A DNA stretch of 64,000 nt from Demequina muriae (GTDB taxonomy: Bacteria > Actinomycetota > Actinomycetes > Actinomycetales > Demequinaceae): assembly GCF_030418295.1 (NCBI RefSeq), contig NZ_JAUHQA010000001.1, positions 372,001-436,000 of the forward strand, written 5' to 3'. How positions within the stretch are numbered: position 1 is the stretch's first letter; each line of letters opens with the position of its first letter. Both the position numbers and the translations under genes were made by a program. Below are positions 43,304-52,540 of this stretch, one piece after another. Below the pieces are notes generated by a model. It was given only the letters and a program-made list of their open reading frames with translations. It made no database searches and had not been told where the DNA came from.

Positions 43304-44602
43304 CTACCCCTTCTCGACCTCAGGCAGACTCCGGCCCACCACCGCCCCAGCGACGCCCAGCACGGCGAGCAGCAGCAAGGCGAACTCGGCGCCGAGGACT
43401 GCCAGTGCTGCGGTTCCCGCTCCGACCGCCAGCAGCAGCACTCCCATCAGCGTGTTCGCCACCGCCACATACTGAGTGCGCCGATCACCCTCCGCGATGT
43501 CCACCACGTAGGTCTTGCGGGCCAGGCGCGCGCCTACGTGAACCAGGGCGAGCAGGAGATAGGCGGCGGCGGCGAGCCACACGGCTTCGCCCATCCCTGG
43601 CAGACGCACCAGCCCCAGGTGCGCCACGATGACCGCCGACGCAGCCAGCGAGGCGCCGATCATCAGCCGCCGCGAGGAGCGGTCCGCGAGCCTCCCGAAC
43701 ACGCGCCCGCCCACGAGCCCCGCGACTCCTTGCGCGATCACGAACAGTCCCAGAGCGGACAGCCCCGACCCCTGCTGAACGCCGAGGGTCACCACGAACG
43801 GCGGGCTGAGCGCCGTCACGAGCAGCAGCGCTCGAGCGAAGACGAACTTCCGGAACACCGCGTCCTCGCGCCACAGCTGCACCGCCTGACTCACCCACCC
43901 GGGGCCGTCCGCATCGGCCTGTGCGACTTCCGCCGCGGGCTCCCGGATAGTCGCGTAGACGGCGGCCGCGCCCACCCAGGCAAGCGCCGCTGCGCCGAGC
44001 AGCGCCGCCAGCACGCCCGTTCCCACGCTCTCGCCGCCCCAGGTCCGCAACGCCACGCCGAGGCTCAGGGCCACGGCGGCCGACGCGACCGTGGTCGCTC
44101 CCTTGATCTGGCCTCGCTGCCCCTTGGGCACCGTGCGGCCCAGCACGTCCTTGCTCGCAATCGAGCTGAGCGACCGGGCGAGTGCGAATACCGCCAGAGC
44201 GGCCAGCACACCCACGCCCGCCACGGTGCCCGATGCGGTCGCCGCCACGAGCGCCATCGCGGCGGTCGCGCCCGCCTGCCCGGCCGCACCTGCCACCCAC
44301 ACCCACTTGCGCACGCGCCGGCGCCGGATCCGGGGGGCCCACGCCGCCTGCGGCAGCATGGAGCCGGCTTCGCGGATGGGCACCAGGAGGCCGACGAAGC
44401 CGCTGGGTGCGCCGAGGGCCGTCACGAGCCAGGGCAGGACAGTCTTGGCGTTGACCACCTGATCGCCCACGGATTGCAGCGTCTGGGCGGCCATCTGCCG
44501 GATCCCATTGGCTGCGATGTGGGGACGGGCCTCGGGGCTCACGCTGGCGGCGTCGGCCTCGTCGTCGCTGACCAGGAAGCGGAAGAACCGTTGAGATGCC
44601 AC
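43304..44602 (-). CDS. MFS transporter
   Basis: The start chosen is GTG 44602 (VASQRFFRFLV), giving 432 residues; the longer frame would run into the tandem repeat region. Twelve hydrophobic helices are predicted; a basic loop RIRRRRVRKW lies after helix 2 and GRLADRSSRRLM after helix 8, typical MFS cytosolic loops. The first 60 residues are cytosolic. It is not close to the two AraJ-like paralogues. Substrate unknown. Confidence 0.8.
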   Translation of the reverse strand: MASQRFFRFLVSDDEADAASVSPEARPHIAANGIRQMAAQTLQSVGDQVVNAKTVLPWLVTALGAPSGFVGLLVPIREAGSMLPQAAWAPRIRRRRVRKWVWVAGAAGQAGATAAMALVAATASGTVAGVGVLAALAVFALARSLSSIASKDVLGRTVPKGQRGQIKGATTVASAAVALSLGVALRTWGGESVGTGVLAALLGAAALAWVGAAAVYATIREPAAEVAQADADGPGWVSQAVQLWREDAVFRKFVFARALLLVTALSPPFVVTLGVQQGSGLSALGLFVIAQGVAGLVGGRVFGRLADRSSRRLMIGASLAASAVIVAHLGLVRLPGMGEAVWLAAAAYLLLALVHVGARLARKTYVVDIAEGDRRTQYVAVANTLMGVLLLAVGAGTAALAVLGAEFALLLLAVLGVAGAVVGRSLPEVEKG

Positions 44603-44610
44603 GGGACCAT

Positions 44611-44726
44611 TATCTCGATGTCGACAGGCACGTCTCGACCTCGTCAGGTGCATCCCGCCGTCGACTGGCACGTCTCGAGGTCGTCAGGCCCATCCCGCCG
44701 TCGTCAGAAGCATCTCGACGTCGGCC
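44611..44726. repeat. 20/40-bp tandem repeat between the HNH and MFS genes
   Basis: About 5.8 imperfect units of 20 bp of the type CGTCTCGANGTCGTCAGGCC alternate with CATCCCGCCGTCGACTGGCA, so the best period is 40 bp (44631-44670 and 44671-44710). The array overlaps the end and stop of the HNH gene and reaches within 9 bp of the MFS start, so it forms the whole intergenic region. Confidence 0.85.
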
Positions 44727-46497
44727 GTGGCGCATGGCGGCCAGGGCTCGCCCGACCGCGCGCCCGCCGCTGGTCCCTCAGCGCGCTTGCGACGTGAGGG
44801 CGACGGGGTGCGGTGACGCGCAGGCTGGCAGTCGGAGTGGCGGTCGGAATGGCGGTCGGACTGGCGTTCGGAATGGCGGCCGGACCGGCGGTCGAATTCG
44901 CGTTCGTCCGCACAGCCGGTTCCTCGCGCCAGTGCTCGTCCTCGTCACGGGTGACCCGCGCCACCACGCATGGCACCGGTGCCGCCATCGCGCATCGGCG
45001 ATCTGAGTCACTCGGGCTGGACGTCGGTTCCGGTTCCAGCGGATAGGCGTCAAAGAGCCGCCGACCACCCGGTCGCTTTCGCCGGGCCGGATCGACGGTC
45101 GCCGGAGGTGTGAACCACACCTCGTCTGGGGTGGCGTGGATCTGCCAGTCGTCACGATGGATGTCGTGGTGGCACCGCACACAGAGCAGCACGCCGTTGT
45201 CCATATCCGTGGTGCCACCGCGGGCCCAATGGCGAATATGGTGCGCGTCGCACCACGACGGTGGCGCCCCGCACATCGCGCACCCGCCGTCGCGTTCCAC
45301 GAGCGCGAGCTTCTGCTCGTGCGTGAAGTGCCGCTTGCGCCGGCCGTGGTCCAGGGCGACGGACTCGCCGCCCATCACCTGAGGGATGACTCCGGCTGCG
45401 GCGGCCGCCCTGCGCAGCGCTCCCGCGTCCACGGAGGTCGAGAGACCGTCGACGGACGCGCCACCCAGTCCTTCGCGCAGCTCGTCGAGCGTGGTCCTCA
45501 CCACGAGGGTCACGCCTGAACGTGGCAACACCTCGACCTCGCACCCGGCGAGATGGCGCGCGAAGTCACCGATCGCATCGGCCCTCACCTGCTCGGGAGT
45601 GCGCTCGTCGATCACCACCGACTCACCGGCCTTGGCCGCGTCCTGCATCCTCTTGCGCAGGCGGAAGTGCTGCGTGACCATCGCCTGCAGCACCGCAATG
45701 AGGGGCGCGCCGTTCTCGGGGTCGAGGCGGCCGGTGACTGTCACCATGCCGTCCGGTGCCTCGCCGATGCGCAGGAACCGTCGCTCCCGCCGGTCCCGCG
45801 CGAGCTCCTCCAGGTGTTCGCGATCCAGGCGCTCCTCGGTGCGGGTGATGAGACCCGCGAGGCGGTCGATCCGCATGTATCGCGCGGAGTGCACCAGGTC
45901 CTTCTCGGCGGAGGCAAGCGACTGCTCGGGACACCTCTTCGCGACGCGGCGCAGCATGCGCAGGATCATCGCGGACGCCTCGACGCCCAGCTCCCCCGCG
46001 TTGACGGCCTTGGCGACCTCGGGAAACACCGGGGCGGGTTCGGGCTGACCCTTGTCGGGAGCGGGTTCGGCATCAGCACGTTCGGCATCAGCACGTTCGG
46101 CATCGCGCAGCGCCTCACCCAGTTCGATGAGGCGACCCGCCTCCGCGTGAGAGCCGCCGGTCTGCGCGGAGACCATCCCGCGCTCATCGCCCTTGCCGCG
46201 GCGTCGCGCCAGTCCCACCTCGTTCGCCTTGGCACGGGAGCGCGCGGCCTGCTCGGCGGCCACCACCGCCATCATCCGGTCCGCGTCCTTGCGCACCGCA
46301 CCCAGCGCCGCGCCGAGAGCGACCAGGTCGTCCTCCGCCATCGCGCTGACGCTGGCATGCGTCAACTCCCGCCGGTCGACGAGCGCCGCGCGCACGCGCT
46401 GATCCCACGTCGAGCCACCGTCGGCCCCGTCGCCACCCCGCGCAGCCTCGCCCGCCATACCCTCATCGGGGGCGAGCAGCACGGGTGCCTCGGTCAT
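44704..46497 (-). CDS. DUF222 HNH endonuclease (13E12-type)
   Basis: The 597-residue protein has the DUF222 region (residues about 25-400) and a complete HNH nuclease site: CAMCGAPPSWCDAHHIRHWARGG, then NGVLLCVRCHHDIH, with four zinc cysteines. This is the actinobacterial REP13E12 family, often multicopy and repeat-associated, with an unknown role. Two parts are repetitive: residues about 130-143 (AERADAERADAE, from 15-bp repeats) and a tail of PTAx-type repeats from six 12-bp units at 44821-44892. The tail reads into the 20/40-bp array. Confidence 0.88.
   Translation of the reverse strand: MTEAPVLLAPDEGMAGEAARGGDGADGGSTWDQRVRAALVDRRELTHASVSAMAEDDLVALGAALGAVRKDADRMMAVVAAEQAARSRAKANEVGLARRRGKGDERGMVSAQTGGSHAEAGRLIELGEALRDAERADAERADAEPAPDKGQPEPAPVFPEVAKAVNAGELGVEASAMILRMLRRVAKRCPEQSLASAEKDLVHSARYMRIDRLAGLITRTEERLDREHLEELARDRRERRFLRIGEAPDGMVTVTGRLDPENGAPLIAVLQAMVTQHFRLRKRMQDAAKAGESVVIDERTPEQVRADAIGDFARHLAGCEVEVLPRSGVTLVVRTTLDELREGLGGASVDGLSTSVDAGALRRAAAAAGVIPQVMGGESVALDHGRRKRHFTHEQKLALVERDGGCAMCGAPPSWCDAHHIRHWARGGTTDMDNGVLLCVRCHHDIHRDDWQIHATPDEVWFTPPATVDPARRKRPGGRRLFDAYPLEPEPTSSPSDSDRRCAMAAPVPCVVARVTRDEDEHWREEPAVRTNANSTAGPAAIPNASPTAIPTATPTASLRVTAPRRPHVASALRDQRRARGRASPGRHAPRPTSRCF
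44821..44892. repeat. six 12-bp tandem repeats in the HNH gene tail
   Basis: Units of the form CGGAATGGCGGT run from 44821 to 44892 with one or two changes each; they code on the minus strand for a degenerate four-residue Pro/Thr/Ala repeat. They are probably slippage-prone and lie outside the nuclease domain. Confidence 0.8.
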
Positions 46498-46674
46498 GCA
46501 TCCATCACATCACTGGGGTCTGACATCGGGGTGGTCTGACATCGGCGCGAGTCGAGCCAGCACCCTCCCTCGCCACACCGAACAGCAGCCGGCCGATGCG
46601 CGGGCCCGGCCAGCCTGCCCGGTTCACCCCGCGGAGCCAGTGGGGCTACTCGGCCCACCCGGCCCGCCGCACGA

Positions 46675-47796
46675 CTACTCGGACGCGGACTCCGCCACCC
46701 GCGCGGGCGGCACCACCACCCGATACCAGGCCGCGAGCCGGGCATCGTCATCGCCTCGGCCCAGCACCGATGCGCGGTCATAGGCGGCAGCCGTCCATCC
46801 CCGGCGATAGTGGCCAAGTGCGAGCACGTTGATGATCACCCGCCACACGTCGCCGCCCGTACGCAGCCCCACCCGGTAGAGCGCGCGCCCGGGCACAGGC
46901 AGCGCGGGCGGACGGTGGCGTCGGCGCAGCACGTCGTAGACGATCGCGAGCGGAAAGCCCAGCACGAGCACGACCAGCGGCAGCACATTGTTGAGCGTCA
47001 GGGCGTTGACCACGGGCGCGAACCCACCCCGCATGTTGAGCGCGGCATGGTCGAGCGTGACGAGCGCCAGCGGGGCGATGGCGAAGCACAGCGCGAGGAT
47101 GCGGCGGCGACGGTAGATCGATGCCAGCGCCAGCCCCAGTCCGACGATCGCAGTCCAGCCCGCGTGCACGATCAGCAGGTCGCCGTAGCCCGTGAAGAAC
47201 GTGGGAAACACCGCGCCCCACGGCTCGCCGAACGACCCGAACACCGACTCGTCCCACGACGCCATGGTGCGGTTCCACAGCAGATCCTCATAGACGGCGA
47301 AGCCGCCGCCCACCGCGAAGCCCAGCATCATCAGTTCGCTCACGCCGTGCGACTGACCGCTCCTGCGCGAGTAGAGCCACAGGAACAGCACCAGCGGAAT
47401 GGCCTTCGCCAACTCCTCGACGAGCGGCACCCATACCGCGACGGTCATGTCGTTCTCGCCGAACCAGTTCAACAAGGGCCGGGTGAAGAGCCACGACACC
47501 GTGGTCGCCAGGAAGAAACCCGAGAAGAACATCGCGACGGTCTGACGGATGCCCACCGTGCGCACCACCACCGTGGCCACGAGCATCCAGGCCAGCACAT
47601 ACCAATGGGCCACGAGGTTGGCCATCACGAGTCCGCCCGCGCCCTGCGACCACTCGGGGATCACGATCGTGAAGAACGAGATCAGGGCGACAACGAACCC
47701 CAGGACGGACAGCGCCTCAATCGGCTGAGTCTTCACCCAGTGCCACAGGAAGTGAGGCCGCTTCGAGGGCGCAGGGGTCGGCGTTGATGAGCTCAC
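46675..47796 (-). CDS. PrsW-family intramembrane metalloprotease
   Basis: The 373-residue membrane protein has about ten helices and the PrsW motifs: VPLVEELAKAIPLVLFLW (EExxK), FAVYEDLLWN, VHAGWTAIVGLGLA and TLDHAALN, whose Glu and His residues form the presumed metal site. In Bacillus, PrsW cuts an anti-sigma factor; here the rskA system is 33 kb away, so no partner is implied. The last 90 residues are cytosolic. The 177-bp gap after it (46498-46674) holds one 14-mer motif copy at 46591. Confidence 0.88.
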   Translation of the reverse strand: MSSSTPTPAPSKRPHFLWHWVKTQPIEALSVLGFVVALISFFTIVIPEWSQGAGGLVMANLVAHWYVLAWMLVATVVVRTVGIRQTVAMFFSGFFLATTVSWLFTRPLLNWFGENDMTVAVWVPLVEELAKAIPLVLFLWLYSRRSGQSHGVSELMMLGFAVGGGFAVYEDLLWNRTMASWDESVFGSFGEPWGAVFPTFFTGYGDLLIVHAGWTAIVGLGLALASIYRRRRILALCFAIAPLALVTLDHAALNMRGGFAPVVNALTLNNVLPLVVLVLGFPLAIVYDVLRRRHRPPALPVPGRALYRVGLRTGGDVWRVIINVLALGHYRRGWTAAAYDRASVLGRGDDDARLAAWYRVVVPPARVAESASE

Positions 47797-47799
47797 GGG

Positions 47800-48309
47800 T
47801 CAGTCGCCCCTTCGACCGCGGGGTCCGTAGTTCTGCTCCTGTGCGATCGCGTCCCACGCCGCTTTGCCGCTTTTGGAGCTGCCGCCCATGCCCCGCCCCT
47901 GGTTCTCGTTGATGATGGTGATCCCCTCGGCCATGGTCTGACTTCCACTCGCCACCGTTCCGAGGGCACCCACAGTTCCCGCAGCCGCCGGCAGCGCCTT
48001 GCCCGCGATGTCGAGCGCGATCTCGGTCGCCACGTCCTGGCCCACGGTCTTGATGACGTCGACGGTGACATCGTGAGAACCGTCGTCCTTGCCGCTGTCA
48101 AAGAAACGGTCCCACCACGACGGCTTGTCGTCTCCTGGCGTGTCTTCGGTGGGACGAGGGCTATCGTCACTCGGCGCGTCGGACCGGTCCGAGTTGCCCG
48201 GAGGCGGGCCCGTCGTCGGCGATCCGACGTCCCCGGCAATGGTGGGAACAATCGACGGCGACGATGGCGCGCACGCCGTGCAGACATCCGCAATGACCTC
48301 AAGCAGCAT
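47800..48309 (-). CDS. hypothetical protein with Gly/Ala amphipathic segment
   Basis: The start chosen is ATG 48309 (MLLEVIADVCTACAPSSPS), giving 169 residues. A Pro/Ser/Asp-rich middle with a WWDRFF motif leads to a long Ala/Gly helix (TEIALDIAGKALPAAAGTVGALGTVASGSQTM) that could insert into a membrane, and a Gly/Lys-rich tail. No family was recognised; the composition recalls secreted effector- or WXG100-associated proteins, but this is only an impression. It ends 4 bp before the PrsW gene start. Confidence 0.55.
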   Translation of the reverse strand: MLLEVIADVCTACAPSSPSIVPTIAGDVGSPTTGPPPGNSDRSDAPSDDSPRPTEDTPGDDKPSWWDRFFDSGKDDGSHDVTVDVIKTVGQDVATEIALDIAGKALPAAAGTVGALGTVASGSQTMAEGITIINENQGRGMGGSSKSGKAAWDAIAQEQNYGPRGRRGD

Positions 48310-48528
48310 CGGTGTGCCCTCTCCCCTCAACCGGGCGGTCAGCCCAGCGGCGCGCGAGCGGACCCTCATTGGCCCAGGCCTCAGCACCTACGTCACGCAT
48401 CGACCCTACTGAGAAACGCCCGGACGTAAATAGGCAGGTACTCACTATTGCGGAATCCCGTTCGGACACTCCGCCGCGCATGGGTGTCGCGGCAGCAGCG
48501 ATCATCGCACGGCGCCTGCGCACAGGAC

Positions 48529-48567
48529 GGCCGATGCGCGGGTCCGCTCGGCCGGCCGATGCGCGGG
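48529..48567. repeat. two GGCCGATGCGCGGG copies in a gene-free gap
   Basis: Exact copies lie at 48529-48542 and 48554-48567, same orientation, 38-63 bp past the stop of the minus-strand EcsC gene. The full gap 48310-48604 contains no credible gene; the rest is unremarkable and partly A+T-richer. Confidence 0.85.
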
Positions 48568-48604
48568 CTGGCTACTCCTCAGCGCTCGGCTCGACCCGCC
48601 GCGC

Positions 48605-49666
48605 CTACTTGTCGCGCTTGAGCTTGTCCGCGACCGCGCCGGCGGCCTTCGCTCCGGCGCCCTTCGCTGCCTTGGCCGCACTCACCGCTGCGCCACCCAC
48701 CGTCGCACCCACGGACGCACCCGCCGACTTCACCGCGGTCAGCGCCTGGGGCTCGTGGTGCACGCCGTCGACGTCCGTGCCACGGAACGCGGCCGTCCCG
48801 TCGACCACGCGCGTCCACACGCCCTCGCCGAACTCCTTCGCGGAGCCTGACGCCGCGCGCATGGCGACGACCGCGCGCGAGCCAGCAAGCGCATCGGCCG
48901 TATCGCCCTCCCTGGGCTCGAGCCACGCGGGCCACGTCGCTGCCGGCTCGGAGAAGCCCTCGCGGCACGCCTTCACCACGCTCGAGCCGAAGTAGTAGCT
49001 GGTCACGCCCCCGGCGACCGCGCCGATGACGGGGATCGCCTTGGTGCCGATCTTCACGCTTCCGAACACCGCGGCCTGCGTCCCCATCTGCTTCGCGAGG
49101 GCGATCGTCACCGGCACCAGCGCCGAGTCGGGCAGCTGGGTCGCCAGCAGGTCGCCCCACTTGGGGTTGACCTTCGACACGGTGGCGCCGGCGGTGCGGC
49201 GGGCGGTGCCCACGGTCGCGCCTGCGGGCAGCGCGCTCAGGACGATCTCGGTGATGCGGCTCTTGCGCTTCTCCCCCAGGAGCGCGGCGAGCACCACGGC
49301 CTTAGCGCGCTCGGGGTCGTCGATGGGGATGCCGCGCAGCTCCGCCATGCAGAGGGCAAAGAGAGCCGTGGTCTCGTAGAAGAACAGCAGGTCCGCGACG
49401 CCGAGGCCGATCGCGACCGGCACGCCCACCACCGGGATGCCTGCGGTGGCGCCTGCCGCGGCGCTCGCCGAGGTCGTGGTCGCGACGTACTGCGACTCGA
49501 TGGTCTTCATGACCTCGGCGGGGGTCGCATCGGGCTTCCGGCGCCGGATCTCCTTGATGTACGCCGTCGCCGCAGGGCGCTGCACGGCGATCGCCTTGAA
49601 CACGCGCTCCTGGAAATCGTCGGGAAGGGCGAGTGCGCTGGAGGTCGGCGAAGAGTCCTGGGTCAT
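48605..49666 (-). CDS. EcsC family protein
   Basis: The start is ATG 49666 (MTQDSSPTSSALALPDDFQERVFKAI), giving 353 residues. The EcsC-like core contains an Ala/Gly-rich membrane-associating segment (SAAAGATAGIPVVGVPVAIGLGVADLLFFYETTALFALCMAELRG) and a second one (KAIPVIGAVAGGVTSYYFGSSVVKACREGF). The Ala/Lys-rich tail (AKAAKGAGAKAAGAVADKLKRDK) is coiled or disordered. EcsC proteins are linked to membrane and secretion functions without a defined activity. No ribosome binding site is visible, so the transcript may be leaderless. Confidence 0.82.
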   Translation of the reverse strand: MTQDSSPTSSALALPDDFQERVFKAIAVQRPAATAYIKEIRRRKPDATPAEVMKTIESQYVATTTSASAAAGATAGIPVVGVPVAIGLGVADLLFFYETTALFALCMAELRGIPIDDPERAKAVVLAALLGEKRKSRITEIVLSALPAGATVGTARRTAGATVSKVNPKWGDLLATQLPDSALVPVTIALAKQMGTQAAVFGSVKIGTKAIPVIGAVAGGVTSYYFGSSVVKACREGFSEPAATWPAWLEPREGDTADALAGSRAVVAMRAASGSAKEFGEGVWTRVVDGTAAFRGTDVDGVHHEPQALTAVKSAGASVGATVGGAAVSAAKAAKGAGAKAAGAVADKLKRDK

Positions 49667-49712
49667 AGTGCACACGCTAGCTGGCGGTTCGGACAACCAT
49701 CGCCGACGCTCC

Positions 49713-52364
49713 CTACCGCCCGGCAGCGTCCTCGACCAACCACTCGCCAGGGGCACGGGTGCCGTCGGGCCCGCGCGTCGTGTACCGGCGGCGCCACACG
49801 CCCAGCCGAGCCGTCACGAAGCGATAGGTCAGCCACGCCCCAATACCCACCCCGATCCCGGCCAGCGCGCCAAGAATCGGAGGCTCGACCCGGAAGATCA
49901 CCTGCCAGTGGACCAGGTAGATGAACAGCGAGGCGCCCGCGAGCGCCCACACCGCTCCCACGAGGGGCCGCGGGACCGGGACCCACGGCACCCACAGCAG
50001 AGCAAGGACGCCGATGCTGCCGACGAAGTCCCACAGGTCGCGAGCGGCGAACACCGGGGCCGCCGCGACCGCGACGGTCGAGATCAGCGCCAGTCCGCGC
50101 CAGGAGCGTGCGCGAGCGCCGGCCCAGCCCAGCATCACGAACCAGGCCGCCGTTGCCAGAATGTATCGATCGAGCTCGTTTCCCGCCACGTCGGTCAGCA
50201 GGAAGCGCACGGGGAACGCAAGAGCGAGCAGGACAAGCGCGAAGCCGAAGGGCGTGCGCCTCTCCCACCGATCGATCGCGGGGACGGCGAAGAGCGCCGC
50301 GAGCGCCACCATGGTCCAGACCGCGATCTCGATGAACCACAGCTCCCACTGATATGTCCACGCCGCGTCTCGAGGGAGGAAGGCGTTCACCAGTAGCACC
50401 GTGGTCGGTTGGTAGTGGCCGCTCACCACCGCGATGAACCCCGACCACAGCACGGCGGGGATCGCGATCTGAACGGCGACGCCGAGGAGCCTCCTGCTCC
50501 GGCTCACCCCTGGCAGGTCGACGAGCTGGAAGCGTGCGAGGTTGTAGCCCAGCACCGCAAGAAGGACGGCGGACCCGCCCTGCAGGTTGAGCAGCCCCAC
50601 GTGCATGAACACGATCTGGATGATCGCGGCCGCGCGCAGCGCGATGGAGGTCTCCACGCGGGAGATGGACCCGGCCCACGCGCGAAGGCGCGCGGACAGT
50701 GAGGGCGGGGCGGCGGGCTCGGCGCCCAGCGGGCCCGTCTCAGAGGGGGTCCGCTCGCCGTCCAGCCGCGCTTCGAGCTCACGAGGGCTCAGCGCATGCC
50801 AATCCGCGGGCAACCGCCCCAGCATGGTCTCGAGTCGGATCGAGACCTCGACGTAGCTCAACGAGTCGCCGCCGAGGGCCGCGAACGAGTCGTCCATGGT
50901 GGCGCCCGGACGGCCCAGCAGCTCGGCGTAGAGGTCGCGAATCGAGTCGCCCACGGGTGCAGCAGGGGCCACAGCCCCCGCCACAGCGCTGGACGCTTCC
51001 CGATGCGCCTCCGCGCGACGCACCAGCGCGGCCGTATCCGACTTGCCGCTCTCGGTGCGCGGGAACTCGTCGATCGCGAAGGAGTCGATCGCGTGGATGG
51101 GCACACCGATTGCCGCCGCCGCCCGCCCCCGGGCCACGTCGACGAGCCGAGGTGACCGCACGAACAGCAGCAGCCGCTCGTCCGCCGATGCCGTGCGCGC
51201 GTCGATGCCGGCCTCCGCGAGCAAGTGTTCGACGGCGTCGAGGTCGATCCGCAGTCCGTAGACCTTGACGAACCGGTTGGCGCGCCCCACGATCTCAAAG
51301 AGCCCGTCCTCGCGCTGGCGGGCCAGGTCGCCGGTGCGCAGCTCGGTGATCACGCGGCCGGTGGCGAAGTCGGCGGGATGCTCCGCGTAGCCCAGCATCA
51401 CGTTGGGGCCGGAGTACACGAGTTCGCCCGAGCCGTCGCCGGTCGAGGCGTCCACGCGCAGCGACCCACCGGGGATGGCTCGGCCGATGGTGCCGGCGGC
51501 GGATTCGGCCAACTCGGGTGGGAGGTAGGCCATGCGCGCCGTCGCCTCGGTCTGCCCGTACATCACGACGAGGTCGAAGCCGCGTTCGCGACCCAGCCGC
51601 GCGTAGCGCCGGACCAAGTCGGGGGCCAGACGCCCGCCGGCTTGGGTGATGTAGCGCAGGCTCGGGAGGTCTCGCTGTTCGAATCCAGACGCGTCGAGAA
51701 GCTCGAACGTATAGGGAACGCCGGCGAACGACGTCGCGCCCGTGAGCGTGAACTCGTCCCAGAATCGCTCGTCCGAGACGCTGTGCTCGGTCAGCACCAC
51801 GCTCGCTCCCGCCAGCAGGTAGCTGTTCAGCACCGAGAGCCCGTAGCAGTACTGCAGGGGCAGTGTGGTCGCCGCCCGGTCGCGCGGCGTGATCTGCAAG
51901 TACTCGCCGATGGCCGCCGCGTTGCTGCGCAGGTTCTCGAACGACAGTCGCACGAGCTTGGGCGAGCCCGTGGAGCCAGAGGTGCTCGCGAGCATCGCCA
52001 GGTCCGGGTGGAGGTCGTGGCGCGAGCCGGCACGGCGCTCCTGCAGCCGCCACCCCTCGCTCGCACCGGCGGCGACCACGTCTGGGTCGAAACGCTCGAT
52101 CAGCGCCTCGCGGTGGGCGGCACCGGCGGATCCGTCATCAGGGACGAAGAGCACCGGGTGGCCCGCCTCCAGGGCGGTCAGATACGTCACGACCGGCTCG
52201 ATCGCGTTCCCGGCGGTGATCACCACCAGGCGACGCTCGGTCCCCAGCTCCGCACGACGCTCGTCCACCAGGCTGCGCAGCTCGCCGTAGCTGACGGTGC
52301 GGTCGGAGGCGATCAGCGCCGGATCTTCGGTGCGTCCTCCCGTGAGGCAGAGTCCCGGAAGCAT
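49713..52364 (-). CDS. AMP-ligase / acyl-carrier / acyltransferase-3 fusion
   Basis: The 883-residue protein has three modules. Residues 1-440 are an adenylate-forming ligase (LASTSGSTGSPKLVRLSF as A3, YGQTEATARMAY as A5, RTGDLARQREDGLFEIVGR as A7, RTESGKSD as A10). Residues about 465-540 are a carrier domain with the phosphopantetheine serine in ALGGDSLSYVE. Residues about 565-865 are an acyltransferase-3 membrane domain with ten helices, although the usual leading His-containing loop is divergent (VFMHVGLLNLQGG). It could activate an acid, load it on the carrier and transfer it to an acceptor at or across the membrane. It has no partner synthase nearby. Confidence 0.87.
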   Translation of the reverse strand: MLPGLCLTGGRTEDPALIASDRTVSYGELRSLVDERRAELGTERRLVVITAGNAIEPVVTYLTALEAGHPVLFVPDDGSAGAAHREALIERFDPDVVAAGASEGWRLQERRAGSRHDLHPDLAMLASTSGSTGSPKLVRLSFENLRSNAAAIGEYLQITPRDRAATTLPLQYCYGLSVLNSYLLAGASVVLTEHSVSDERFWDEFTLTGATSFAGVPYTFELLDASGFEQRDLPSLRYITQAGGRLAPDLVRRYARLGRERGFDLVVMYGQTEATARMAYLPPELAESAAGTIGRAIPGGSLRVDASTGDGSGELVYSGPNVMLGYAEHPADFATGRVITELRTGDLARQREDGLFEIVGRANRFVKVYGLRIDLDAVEHLLAEAGIDARTASADERLLLFVRSPRLVDVARGRAAAAIGVPIHAIDSFAIDEFPRTESGKSDTAALVRRAEAHREASSAVAGAVAPAAPVGDSIRDLYAELLGRPGATMDDSFAALGGDSLSYVEVSIRLETMLGRLPADWHALSPRELEARLDGERTPSETGPLGAEPAAPPSLSARLRAWAGSISRVETSIALRAAAIIQIVFMHVGLLNLQGGSAVLLAVLGYNLARFQLVDLPGVSRSRRLLGVAVQIAIPAVLWSGFIAVVSGHYQPTTVLLVNAFLPRDAAWTYQWELWFIEIAVWTMVALAALFAVPAIDRWERRTPFGFALVLLALAFPVRFLLTDVAGNELDRYILATAAWFVMLGWAGARARSWRGLALISTVAVAAAPVFAARDLWDFVGSIGVLALLWVPWVPVPRPLVGAVWALAGASLFIYLVHWQVIFRVEPPILGALAGIGVGIGAWLTYRFVTARLGVWRRRYTTRGPDGTRAPGEWLVEDAAGR

Positions 52365-52499
52365 CGGATCCCCCTCACCGGATCACCACGCTCTCTGGGC
52401 TCAGGGAGCATGTCGCGACTGTACTGCTGGGCCTGCCCGATGCGCCAGAGTCCTGGCTTGGCCCGGGGGTTGGCAGGCGGTGGGCTGGGGCTGTCATGC

Positions 52500-52540
52500 G
52501 GCCGATGCGCGGGCTCAGTTCAGTTCAGCTCAGTTCAGTT
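52500..52540. repeat. 14-mer motif copy followed by CAGTT pentamers
   Basis: GGCCGATGCGCGGG at 52500-52513 is followed by five imperfect CAGTT units to about 52540, partly inside the end of the GNAT gene (its stop is at 52530-52532). The stretch 52365-52499 between the ligase fusion and this site has no gene. Confidence 0.7.

Noticed and set aside
43277..44797. A 506-codon plus-strand frame opposite the MFS gene
   Set aside because: It is composed of Gln/His/Arg-rich shadow sequence while the opposite frame shows twelve hydrophobic helices.
48529..48567. Possible CRISPR-like or hairpin-forming repeat pair
   Set aside because: Only two short copies in the same orientation, no regular spacer and no cas genes in the window; they belong to the dispersed 10-mer.
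52515..52540. CAGTT pentamer array as a regulatory array
   Set aside because: It is short, imperfect, overlaps a gene end and fits simple slippage.
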